The notes under the pieces are model-generated. The model did not search any database, was not told where the DNA came from, and saw only the letters and a program-made list of their open reading frames with translations. Both the position numbers and the translations under genes were made by a program. Positions 44,130 to 52,762 of a stretch of 64,000 nt of DNA are shown piece by piece. Each line of letters begins with the position of its first letter. Within the stretch, counting starts at the first letter, position 1. This DNA comes from JAFGGG01 sp964638895 (GTDB taxonomy: Bacteria; Spirochaetota; Spirochaetia; SZUA-6; RPPD01): contig CAZWYY010000003.1 of assembly GCA_964638895.1 (NCBI GenBank), positions 29,706-93,705 on the forward strand, read 5' to 3'.

Positions 44130-45974
44130 ATGGGAAAAAAGAAAAAGCCCGGTGCGGATGGAAAAGTCCGTGTACATGGAGCGGTCTACAAAGGCTATCT
44201 GCTTGAGATCGCCTGGGAGGTATGCAACCAGATAGGCGGAATTTATACGGTGATCCGTTCTAAAATACCGGCGGTGATCGAACATTGGCACGACCGCTAC
44301 TGCCTGTTCGGTCCGTATTTTCCGGATACAATAGGCGGAGAGTTCGAAGAAAGGGAAGAACCGGATTCACCTTTTTTTAACACCGTTTTACGTCTTAAAA
44401 AAAAGGGGTTCGACCTGCATTTCGGGAGATGGCTGGTTACGGGAAGGCCGCAGGTAGTGCTTATCAATCCCGTTTCACTTTATCATCAACTGGCGGAACT
44501 GAAAGAGAACCTGTGGCGGGAACAGCAGATAAACGCCTCGGCGGGCGATGAGCTGCTTGACCAGGCCGTCACCTTCGGTCATATTCTGAAATCGTTTATT
44601 CGTGATTTCTTTAATAATGCCGAAAGCGCGCACACAAACTTTATTCACTTTCATGAGTGGCTAACGGCCGTGTGCCTGCCCGGCCTGCGCCGGAAGCTGC
44701 GCTCCGCGGCGCTGGTGTTTACCACACACGCAACGCTGTTGGGACGGTATTTTGCCCCGCATGATCCCGAGTTTTACGTGAGGCTGCCGGGAATCGATTG
44801 GCTGGCCGAGGCGCGAAAGTATAACATAGAGGCGCAGGTCCGGCTTGAACGCGCGGCCGCGGAGGCCTGTCATTGCTTTACCACTATAAGTCAGGTTACC
44901 ATGCCCGAATGTGAGTATTTTTTGGGCAGGAAACCGGACCTGTTGCTTCCCAATGGCTTGAATATTGAGCGCTTTGTGGCCCTGCATGAATTTCAGAACC
45001 TGCACCAGCAATATAAGCAGATGATCCATGAGTTTGTGGTGGGCCACTTTTTCCCAAGCTACAGTTTTGACCTTGAGAACACCCTGTATTTTTTTATATC
45101 GGGCAGGTATGAATACCGCAACAAAGGCTTTGATCTGACCCTTGAAGCCCTACGCCGGTTAAACTCACGCCTGGCCAAGGCCTCACTCCCGGTTACCGTG
45201 GTAATGTTTTTTATCACCAGGCGTCCGTACAATACGATTAACCCCGATGTTCTCCACTCCAGGATATTAACGGATGAGATCCGGCATACCTGTGAGGCCA
45301 TTCTAGACCAGATAGAGAAGCGGCTGTTTTTTGCCGTAACCCAAAGCACCGAGACCCGGTTACCGCCGCTTAATGATTTTGTGGACGATTACTGGAAGCT
45401 GCGCCTGCGCCGCACTCTCTACTCCTGGAAAACCAAAAGACTTCCGATTATTGTTACCCATAACCTGCAAGATGATACCAACGATGAGATACTGCGTTTT
45501 CTGCGCGCCGCGAACATGATAAACAACATCAACGATAAGGTAAAAATAGTCTATCACCCCGATTTCGTCTCGGCCGTGAACCCCCTGTTCGGTATGGATT
45601 ACAGCCAGTTTGTGCGCGGCTGTCACCTGGGGATTTTCCCCAGCTTCTATGAACCGTGGGGCTATACGCCCATGGAGTGCGTGGCTAATGGCATACCCAC
45701 CATTACCTCCGACCTCTCCGGGTTCGGTGATTATGTCCAGAGAAGTATACACGGTCATGAGTCGGACGGTATTTGGGTGGTAGAGCGCCGCGGAAAAAGC
45801 TTTGCGGAATCGGCGGAGCAACTGACCTCATGGCTTTACTCGTTTTGCCTGTACACACGCAGGGGGCGCATCTCACTGCGCAACGCCGTGGAAGGCCGTT
45901 CCGGGCATTTCGACTGGCATAACCTTATCCGCAACTACCTTTTGGCCTATGGTCAGGCCGCAGACAGGCTGTAA
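44130..45974 (+). CDS. Glycogen synthase, GT3 family (second copy)
   Basis: 614-residue stand-alone relative of the synthase half of the fusion at 28702. Shared motifs: AWEVCNQIGGIYTVIRSK, HFHEWLTAV, FTTHATLLGR, LLPNGLNIERF, SGRYEYRNKGFD, and the catalytic E-x7-E pair in EPWGYTPME. It has a basic N-terminal extension (GKKKKPGADGKVR). Elongates alpha-1,4-glucan, probably from UDP- or ADP-glucose. The two GT3 copies are clearly diverged (for example EWLTAVCLPG against EWMCGAGLLR), so this is not a recent duplication. Last plus-strand gene before a minus-strand block. Confidence 0.9.
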   Translation: MGKKKKPGADGKVRVHGAVYKGYLLEIAWEVCNQIGGIYTVIRSKIPAVIEHWHDRYCLFGPYFPDTIGGEFEEREEPDSPFFNTVLRLKKKGFDLHFGRWLVTGRPQVVLINPVSLYHQLAELKENLWREQQINASAGDELLDQAVTFGHILKSFIRDFFNNAESAHTNFIHFHEWLTAVCLPGLRRKLRSAALVFTTHATLLGRYFAPHDPEFYVRLPGIDWLAEARKYNIEAQVRLERAAAEACHCFTTISQVTMPECEYFLGRKPDLLLPNGLNIERFVALHEFQNLHQQYKQMIHEFVVGHFFPSYSFDLENTLYFFISGRYEYRNKGFDLTLEALRRLNSRLAKASLPVTVVMFFITRRPYNTINPDVLHSRILTDEIRHTCEAILDQIEKRLFFAVTQSTETRLPPLNDFVDDYWKLRLRRTLYSWKTKRLPIIVTHNLQDDTNDEILRFLRAANMINNINDKVKIVYHPDFVSAVNPLFGMDYSQFVRGCHLGIFPSFYEPWGYTPMECVANGIPTITSDLSGFGDYVQRSIHGHESDGIWVVERRGKSFAESAEQLTSWLYSFCLYTRRGRISLRNAVEGRSGHFDWHNLIRNYLLAYGQAADRL

Positions 45975-46036
45975 CCCATGCCGCGGCCCGGCACCTGTTT
46001 TTATTGTGTTTGATTTTTGCGCTTTTGCCTGTCGGC

Positions 46037-46579
46037 TTATTTTACCTTTAAGGTTTGTATATCCAAGCTTTGTATGATGGTTTTAACCGTGTTCGTGTAG
46101 TTCGCCTGGTCCTTGGAGGGGTGATAGATGCAGCCGATCATATATCCCTTACCATTATCCAGAAGCATATAAAAAACCGCGTTGCAGTCGTCGCTCTTCT
46201 CGTAGAACTCAACTACCAGCCACTTTTTTCCAAGCCACTCGATATCCTTTGTTGATTTCTTCTCTATGGAAGGATCGTTTTTCTCGAATTCCTGCCAGAG
46301 TTCCTCGTTTGATTGCGGGGGTTTTTCAGAATTGATTTCATCTACAGGACTTACAAAAAAAACTATCCCGACCCCGGAGGATTCAAAATTGAAGAACTCC
46401 TCCGAAGATGAAAGTAAAACCCCGGCGTCAAGCTCCTGGATATGCCAATCCTTGGGGTAAGAAAATGAGAACCCGGTCTCCTTGTTTTCATATGTTGTGA
46501 GGTCGACGGCCCCGAGTGCGGTTATACTGAAAACAAGAAATATGATAAAAAAATAATGTTTCATACGCATACCTTTCAT
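46037..46579 (-). CDS. Secreted PsbP/DUF1795-like protein
   Basis: 180-residue secreted protein with a signal peptide (FFIIFLVFSITALG). The start may be the ATG five codons in (MKHYFFII). One domain with the pattern YENKETGFSFSYPKDWHIQE, then VLLSSSEEFF and GYMIGCIYHP, which is found twice in the protein at 49282-50265. The fold resembles the PsbP/DcrB group of small periplasmic proteins; function unknown. It lies on the far side of the GH116 gene from its paralogue, after the strong terminator at 46596-46631. Confidence 0.75.
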   Translation of the reverse strand: MKGMRMKHYFFIIFLVFSITALGAVDLTTYENKETGFSFSYPKDWHIQELDAGVLLSSSEEFFNFESSGVGIVFFVSPVDEINSEKPPQSNEELWQEFEKNDPSIEKKSTKDIEWLGKKWLVVEFYEKSDDCNAVFYMLLDNGKGYMIGCIYHPSKDQANYTNTVKTIIQSLDIQTLKVK

Positions 46580-46595
46580 TAAGATAAAATTAAAT

Positions 46596-46631
46596 AAAGG
46601 GCCATGTGTTTTTCACTATACATGGCCCTTT
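46596..46631. terminator. Strong bidirectional terminator
   Basis: Perfect 12-bp stem AAAGGGCCATGT (46596-46607) with ACATGGCCCTTT (46620-46631), 12-base loop, and T-rich flanks on both strands. It ends the GH116 transcript from the minus strand. Confidence 0.9.
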
Positions 46632-46681
46632 TTATTATCATTATACCACCTTTTTGTAAAAAAGGAAGGGAAAGCCTATGA

Positions 46682-49108
46682 TTATTTATCCTGTTTTTTA
46701 GGCCTATCTTTGGCGGTTAGTATTGCCTGCTCCATGGACCAGATGCTTAAGGGCCTCATATACATCGAGGCACGGTAATCGCCGTTTTGAAGATAGGCCT
46801 CCGGTGTCCGGAACCAATAACCGCGGTTATAGATGACATTATACACCCCCCAAGCGGTCTGCCATGCTTCATCCGTCATACCCCGGTAGAGCATTAACGA
46901 GGCCAGGGCGTACGTAGTCCCGGTCCATACCTCTTGTGACTGTTCGCATGAGGTGTCGATGCTTCCGTCAGGACGTGTCCCGTTTACCGCTCCCATGGAA
47001 CCCTCCTGGAACCCCATGACATTGAATTTGTATATGGTTTGTAAAGTGGTTTGTATCTGCTTCGGGTCTGTTATACAATCCAATCCCGTTGCATCCGCGT
47101 ACCACTGTCCGGCCAGTTGATCGGCCATGATACTGTCGTGATACATGCTGTCGCTGGCATCAAAATTATAATAGGATCCGTTCCAGAGTTGCTTTTCAAA
47201 TGCCGCACGGCTCTCCTCAAGCCATTTTGCATAGAGTGCCACCTTGTCGTCATCACCCATCATGCGGCCCATTTTAATCGCCGCCTCCAGGGCCGAAATC
47301 CACAGGCCACCGGTATAGGCACTGTCACCGGTCATAATCCAGTTATCATAGGTTTGGTCCGGCAGCCCGGCATGGTCGGGAAGGTGGTTCCCGTTTTTAT
47401 CAAATGAATGCAGATATTCCAGGGCGCCGGTAACCGCGGGCCAGCAGTAGTCTACAAGTGATGTATCGTTGGTAAACACGTAATCCCTGTAGACCTGCAG
47501 CACAAACTTGCTGTTCAGGTCCTTCCAGATGTTGATGTCCCGCCAGGAATAGGCATTGATATGCAGCCAGGGGTCATCTGTGGGTGATCCCAGGTCATGG
47601 GGAATAGCGCCCCTGACTTTCTTCCGGGCCTGTTCTCCCGTGGAATCAACCTTAAACGGTTTTTTATCACTGATATTCACGGTATCGGCGAAGTCTCTGA
47701 TAATGCTTTTTTGTATTTCCGGCCACAGCATGGCAAGCGCAAAGGATGCATAGAAATGGACGTCAAAGGTATTGTAAAACGGGTAATCGTATGTTTCCAG
47801 ATAGGCAAAATGCCCGATTCCGTCTTTGGCCGTCCCTTTTTGTACCAGTCCGTTCTCCCATACAGTGCCGCCGTCAACCAGGTAATACAACTCGTTGAAC
47901 AGCGCGCATTTAAACCAGTCAGGCTGGTCGGATCTGTCAAGAATCGGTTTCTGCCAGTTGTCGATCGCGCTTTCCCATTCATTACGGTGAACCAGGCCGT
48001 CGATTGCCATCTGTGCGGCGGCTTTGCCGTCTGTGCCGTAAAAACGGGTGTATCGCTTGTACCAGGCGGTCCCGGAATTGAACGCAGTAACAGGGAAGTC
48101 CCAAGCCAGACTGAAGGGTACGGTTGTTTTCTGTCCGCGCCCCAGTTTGACGGTGACCACGAGCGCGGCCCCGATACGCTCATCTTTTACGGATGGTGCC
48201 GGGTTTTCCGTATTCTTTAAGATACCGTCATCGGAAAAGTCACCCCACAACAACGTGTCGGATTTCGCGTTAAAACGTGTGTTGTATGTTACACTGACGC
48301 CGGGCCGCGTTGTGGTCATAATGGCATAGCTTCCGTTCCATTCCTTGTTCCCCGGATCAGCCTTCCTGTTTAGCACGATCCCGGTGTACCCGTCCTTTTT
48401 CACTACCGTATTGTAATTTCCCCCGACCATATCCTTGCCCCATTCAAATCCCACAAGGTTCTGCCAGGAAAACATGATACTCACCGTTACTTCTTTACTC
48501 GAGGTATTGTCGATACTCCATTCAAAAATTCCGACCGGGTAACTTGTTTCCCGATAGTTGCGGGGAATAACGGGAGAGAACTGCTTTTGTGAAAGTTCTA
48601 CCGGAAGTACGTCCCAATTATACACATACCAGGACTTGGGGTAGAGGGCGTAGTAGGTACCGGCTTCCGCGGGCATGTCCCAATTCCAGGCCTGAAGTGC
48701 CGCGGCTTTATAGGGGGTCATTACATGGACCTGCTTTGTGTTTCCATCGTCGGTGAACACGGAAAAAGCGCAGGCGGGAACCGTTCTGTAGGCGTGATTC
48801 CCGATATCCATATGCCAACGTGAAAAATCCCCCCGGTATGATCTGCCGATCGAACCCGCACCCATTCCCCCCAGGGGCGCGCCGGCCCAGGCCGGGTCAT
48901 CCATGATATGCCAGGTATAAGGTCTTCCCGCTTCGCGGCAGGGGTCCCCCATGGTACGCGCCCACGCGGCTTTGGGGATATACGCGGGGCGGTCTATGAC
49001 CTGAGTTGTATCGGTCCGGGCGGGGGAGGGCGCCTGTCCATTGCCGCAACATACCGGCATGCCCGCCAGAACAAGATAAATAATCGTAACATAAAATGAT
49101 TTTCGCAT
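46682..49108 (-). CDS. GH116 family beta-glycosidase, secreted
   Basis: 808-residue enzyme of the GBA2/bacterial beta-glucosidase-xylosidase family. An N-terminal signal sequence ends in a Cys pair (GMPVCCGN), possibly a loose lipobox. The N-terminal beta domain has LGGMGAGSIGRSYRGDFSRW. The (alpha/alpha)6 domain carries the probable nucleophile Glu (about 437) in FAYLETYDYPFYNTFDVHFY and the acid/base Asp (about 586) in LPDQTYDNW. The spacing of about 150 residues matches Thermoanaerobacterium GH116. It should remove beta-linked glucose or xylose from oligosaccharides outside the cytoplasm. Downstream ends at the strong terminator. Confidence 0.92.
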   Translation of the reverse strand: MRKSFYVTIIYLVLAGMPVCCGNGQAPSPARTDTTQVIDRPAYIPKAAWARTMGDPCREAGRPYTWHIMDDPAWAGAPLGGMGAGSIGRSYRGDFSRWHMDIGNHAYRTVPACAFSVFTDDGNTKQVHVMTPYKAAALQAWNWDMPAEAGTYYALYPKSWYVYNWDVLPVELSQKQFSPVIPRNYRETSYPVGIFEWSIDNTSSKEVTVSIMFSWQNLVGFEWGKDMVGGNYNTVVKKDGYTGIVLNRKADPGNKEWNGSYAIMTTTRPGVSVTYNTRFNAKSDTLLWGDFSDDGILKNTENPAPSVKDERIGAALVVTVKLGRGQKTTVPFSLAWDFPVTAFNSGTAWYKRYTRFYGTDGKAAAQMAIDGLVHRNEWESAIDNWQKPILDRSDQPDWFKCALFNELYYLVDGGTVWENGLVQKGTAKDGIGHFAYLETYDYPFYNTFDVHFYASFALAMLWPEIQKSIIRDFADTVNISDKKPFKVDSTGEQARKKVRGAIPHDLGSPTDDPWLHINAYSWRDINIWKDLNSKFVLQVYRDYVFTNDTSLVDYCWPAVTGALEYLHSFDKNGNHLPDHAGLPDQTYDNWIMTGDSAYTGGLWISALEAAIKMGRMMGDDDKVALYAKWLEESRAAFEKQLWNGSYYNFDASDSMYHDSIMADQLAGQWYADATGLDCITDPKQIQTTLQTIYKFNVMGFQEGSMGAVNGTRPDGSIDTSCEQSQEVWTGTTYALASLMLYRGMTDEAWQTAWGVYNVIYNRGYWFRTPEAYLQNGDYRASMYMRPLSIWSMEQAILTAKDRPKKQDK

Positions 49109-49271
49109 AAACTTCTCCTTCAGGTCAGTATCTTACAAGGGCCGCATACGTATGTCAATTATTAATGCTAAAATATTAGCAAAATTATTTTATGCGCCGG
49201 AAACGGTAACCGGCCGCCCGAACGAACCGTCCGGGCGCTTCCAGCCAATCTGGCGGCGGGAGGGAACTCAG

Positions 49272-49281
49272 NNNNNNNNNN
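49272..49281. other. Assembly gap (10 N)
   Basis: Ten unresolved bases, the usual size of a placeholder for a scaffold join. The true gap length is unknown. It cuts the 3' end of the adjacent minus-strand gene. Bases 49168-49271 beyond it hold no convincing coding sequence, but include a GC-rich hairpin near 49212-49235. Confidence 0.95.
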
Positions 49282-50265
49282 AATGTCGATCTTCAGGCTG
49301 TCTATGATCCGCCCGATCTTCTCCTCAAACTGTTCCCGTGCCCCCTGCGGATGATAGATCACTCCCACCATGTATACCCTCTCATTTTGCAGGCGGATAT
49401 AAAAATGGGCCAGGACTTTTGCTTCCGTATCTTCGAATTCGACGTAAAGCCATTCGCCGCCCTGCCAGTTTTTGTTCTCCTTATGCAGTTCCTTAAATCC
49501 GGTATTCTTTCCCTTGAGGTTGTTCCACAACTCCTCTTTGGTTTTGGGCGTGGCATCAAGTCCGACATCCTTGGCCGTTCCCTTAAAGATCGCGACACCG
49601 GCCCCGTTCGCGTTATCTGAAAACAATCTTTCATCGGAGGACACCAGCACATTAGAACCCTCTTCCTCCAGGTGCCAGCCGCCCGGGTAGGTAAAGGACA
49701 GCCCCAGTTCCTTGTTTTCATAGTTTCTCGGCTCGCCGGATGATGGTGGTTCCTGGTTTAAAAAGGCAAACGAGTGTAATACCCCGTTAATGGCCGGGTA
49801 AAACTGCGCGGCCTTGGCCGACGGCGTAAAACCGATGGCGATTACATAGATCACCTCACCTCCGGTGTACACGTAAAACTCGGCCTTTATGTCTCTCTCC
49901 TTGTTGAAGGACGTTGTATATGCCCATGTTTCACCGGCCAGCTCCTGTTCCATGAACTTCTCAAAAGGGAAGTCCTTTTCCACATTCATACGCTTTCTCA
50001 ATACCTGTTCGGGGGTAAGGTCTTCGTCGGCTGAATAGCAATACACCCCCACCATAATCCCATCCGTATAGGTCGTGGAGAATTCCTCCGAAGAATACAA
50101 CTCCACCTCATCCCCGGAATCCCTCTTTATCCAGTTTTGGGGATAGGACATGGAAAAGCCGTATTTCGTATTCTTATATACCGCCGTTTCATCCGCCGCC
50201 AGGGGCGGAATGATTGACATGATAAATAATACGCCTAACAGGGTCCCTAAAATGATTTTCTTCAT
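49282..50265 (-). CDS. Secreted protein with two PsbP/DUF1795-like domains (3' end lost in gap)
   Basis: About 328 residues are visible. Signal peptide 1-24 (LLGVLFIMSIIPPLAA). Two tandem copies of the domain also found at 46037: the first begins YKNTKYGFSMSYPQNWIK (about 29) and the second YENKELGLSFTYPGGWHLEE (about 180); each continues with a V-x-SS-[ED]-E motif. The second copy ends IGRIIDSLKIDI just before the Ns, the same place the paralogue ends, so only a few residues should be missing. Any frame read through the gap into 49168-49271 is not trustworthy. Function unknown; probably envelope-associated. Confidence 0.75.
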
Positions 50266-50287
50266 GATCTTCCTCCCTTTAAGCTTG

Positions 50288-50316
50288 ATTATAGCACACG
50301 AGGGTCGAATTTGCCA
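50288..50316 (-). promoter_or_regulatory. Promoter of the two-domain PsbP-like gene
   Basis: Minus strand TGGCAA (50316-50311), 17-base spacer, perfect TATAAT (50293-50288), 22 bases before the ATG. Just upstream, TAAAGTA-N5-TACTTTA (50318-50336) forms a 7-bp inverted repeat that could be an operator or the weak end of the GH94 operon. Confidence 0.5.
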
Positions 50317-50347
50317 TTAAAGTATGTCGTACTTTAGTATGAACGCC

Positions 50348-52762
50348 TCAGTATCCCATGCGTGCTTCGACCTCATGTTCCTTTGCGTCCCGGGGTAGGG
50401 GTAAAATGTTGCCGTTGGTTTTTTCCCCATCCAGTAAAATTTCTTCCACACCCCTGCTCACGCCTTTGGGGTTTTTTACGGTAATTTTATACACGGCGCC
50501 GCGGAATTTCCGTTTGCAGGTAAAACCCGACCATGTTTTGGGGATGCATGGATCGATTTTCAGGCCTGAGCACTCCGGGCGTATTCCCAGGATGAACTTG
50601 ACCGCCGCCTGATAGCACCATGAGGCCGTGCCGGAAAGCCAGCTGTTTCTCCCCAACCCGAACTGGGGGTGTTCATCCCCCAGGATGTTCTGGGCGTAGC
50701 AGTAGGGCTCAACCTCGTATTCGTCTATAATATCGTTCTTCGCCGCCGGGTTGATCTGGTTGTAATATTCGAAAGCATGGTCCCCATTGCCGGTCATGGT
50801 CGCGGCGATCATGACCCAGGGATTTGAATGCAGGAAAATGCCGCCGTTCTCCTTTGTGCCCGGCGGATAGCTGGAAACCCCGCCGATATTCTTATCATAG
50901 CGATTGTAGCCGGGCCAGGATAGTTTGATCCCGTTTTTGGTATTCAGCATTTTCCTCAGGCTGTCCAAAGCGGTTCTGGCCCGTTCACCTTCGGCAAAAC
51001 CGCTGATCACCGACCATGACTGGGCGTTGGTGAAGATCTTGCCTTTTTCGTTTTTATGCGAACCAAGGGGTTGTCCGTCATAATCAAAATAGCGGATGAA
51101 CCACTCCCCGTCCCAGGCGTGGGTGTTTACGCGGGCCTTCATCTCATTGTAATAGGTGGTGTACAAGGCCAGGGTTTGTTTGTCCCCTTTATAGGCCAGA
51201 ATATCACAGAGTTCCCTGAGCGCGTATCCGTACAGGTTGGCGATGAACACACTTTCGGCCCCGGCGCGCAGGTTTACCGTGTCGTTCCAGTCCGCGAATC
51301 CCAAGAGCGGCAGCTCGTGTTTACCCGTATTGTCGTGCGTAAACTGAATCGCTCGTTTCAGGTGATCAAGCACCGAGGCGCTTTCCAGAGGCCGCTCCGC
51401 CTTGTCTTTTTCGTAGAAGGGAATCTGTTTTTTCAGAAACTCAAAATCGCCGGTTTCCTTGACGTAGGCGCACGTGGCCAGGGTTATCCAGAGATGGTCG
51501 TCCCCGTAGTATTTGGGCCGGTCCTCATCCTCGGCTGCGTCTCCGGCGTTGGCGATCATGGTCAGGGGGTTGAACTGGTGCATGGCCGAGCCGTTTCGTT
51601 TTTGTACGCTGAGGAGTTGTTCGATCAGGCGTTTGGCCTCATCGGGAGCGCTCGCCAGTATGCCCATGACATCCTGCGAGCTGTCCCTGAAACCCATGCC
51701 GCGCGCGCCCAGTCCAAGCTGGTAAAGAGAGAGGTAGCGCGACCAGTTTTTGGTGATATAGCACTGGCGGGCGTTGTGCACATTGATCATCACGTTCATG
51801 CTTTCGTCCGGGGTGTTCACACGGATTGCGTCAAGGTAGTTCTCCCAAAACTCACCCAGATTGACGAAGGCCTCGTCCACACGTTCGGGCTCTTTATATT
51901 TTTCAATTAAGTGTAGGTCCTTTTCGATGTCTTTTACCTGCCCCAGTTGGGTGATGATCGTCTTTTCCTCACCCGCGTTCAGCATGCCCAGGTGATGCAT
52001 CAACGCGCCGATGTTATCTCCCCGGTTTGCCTGCGAGTTATGCAGCTCCTCCGTCTGCAGGGCCCCGGGCGAGGCCCAGCTTCCGTATCCCATGTCGCCC
52101 AGAAATACGGTGCGGTCGCTTTCAAACGAAGAAATGGGGTGATTGGAGGTAAAAAAGTTTTCCGCCCGCCCCAGGTTCATAAAGGCGCACTGCTTGAGGA
52201 TTTTAAATCCGTTGCCTTTGTCTATGATCCTGCTCATCTGGGTTTGGGGCACCCAGTCCGCGTTGTTGAATTGTTTTATGGCCTGGAAGTGTGAGTACTC
52301 AACCACCGGAATCAGATCGAGTTGTTTTGGCGCGCCGGAAATGTTTTTTACCGTGATGCGGCGGATGACCTGGCAGCCTTGTAAGGGCACAAACACCAGT
52401 ATTTCCGTGCGTATGCCGTAAAACTCGGAGGTAAATTGCGAGTACCCCAGTCCGACCCGGCATTCATACAGGTCGTAACGGTCCAGGGTGGGGGTAAAGT
52501 AGGGGGAGAAGACCTTGTACCCGCCGTTTTCTTTGATACGGATATAGCAGGTTTCCCCGTTCATCTGCGCGGCCGGGAGCTGCGGTATATATTTCACGAT
52601 CCGGTTTTCCGCCGGATCTCCCTTGCAGATCACCCCGCCCCCCGTCTGGTCGATGAAACCGCCGAACCACAGGGTGCCGATATAGTTGATCCATTTTACC
52701 GGGGTTTTGGGCGTGGTAATTACATACTGCTTTTGCGCGTGGTCGAAGTACCCGTATTTCAT
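50348..52762 (-). CDS. GH94 family disaccharide phosphorylase, specificity unknown
   Basis: 804-residue cytoplasmic phosphorylase that should split a beta-linked disaccharide with phosphate to yield a sugar-1-phosphate. GH94 marks: MKYGYFDHAQKQYVITTPKT at the N-terminus, the ADWND motif (about 490-494) carrying the catalytic acid, GMGFRDSSQD, and PYCYAQNILG. It lacks several cellobiose-phosphorylase blocks present in its neighbour; for instance SPGWKP is replaced by SPYFTP and the ITRYRYNN segment is missing. Chitobiose, cellobionate or another disaccharide is possible. Its ATG overlaps the neighbour's stop by 4 bases. Last gene of the ROK-GH94-GH94 operon. Confidence 0.9.
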   Translation of the reverse strand: MKYGYFDHAQKQYVITTPKTPVKWINYIGTLWFGGFIDQTGGGVICKGDPAENRIVKYIPQLPAAQMNGETCYIRIKENGGYKVFSPYFTPTLDRYDLYECRVGLGYSQFTSEFYGIRTEILVFVPLQGCQVIRRITVKNISGAPKQLDLIPVVEYSHFQAIKQFNNADWVPQTQMSRIIDKGNGFKILKQCAFMNLGRAENFFTSNHPISSFESDRTVFLGDMGYGSWASPGALQTEELHNSQANRGDNIGALMHHLGMLNAGEEKTIITQLGQVKDIEKDLHLIEKYKEPERVDEAFVNLGEFWENYLDAIRVNTPDESMNVMINVHNARQCYITKNWSRYLSLYQLGLGARGMGFRDSSQDVMGILASAPDEAKRLIEQLLSVQKRNGSAMHQFNPLTMIANAGDAAEDEDRPKYYGDDHLWITLATCAYVKETGDFEFLKKQIPFYEKDKAERPLESASVLDHLKRAIQFTHDNTGKHELPLLGFADWNDTVNLRAGAESVFIANLYGYALRELCDILAYKGDKQTLALYTTYYNEMKARVNTHAWDGEWFIRYFDYDGQPLGSHKNEKGKIFTNAQSWSVISGFAEGERARTALDSLRKMLNTKNGIKLSWPGYNRYDKNIGGVSSYPPGTKENGGIFLHSNPWVMIAATMTGNGDHAFEYYNQINPAAKNDIIDEYEVEPYCYAQNILGDEHPQFGLGRNSWLSGTASWCYQAAVKFILGIRPECSGLKIDPCIPKTWSGFTCKRKFRGAVYKITVKNPKGVSRGVEEILLDGEKTNGNILPLPRDAKEHEVEARMGY

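Noticed and set aside
49168..49271. Coding sequence continuing past the N gap
   Set aside because: It depends on reading through unresolved bases and gives a low-complexity tail unlike the paralogue.
51056..51910. 284-codon plus-strand open frame opposite the second GH94 gene
   Set aside because: Antisense shadow of a conserved gene with no recognisable protein features.
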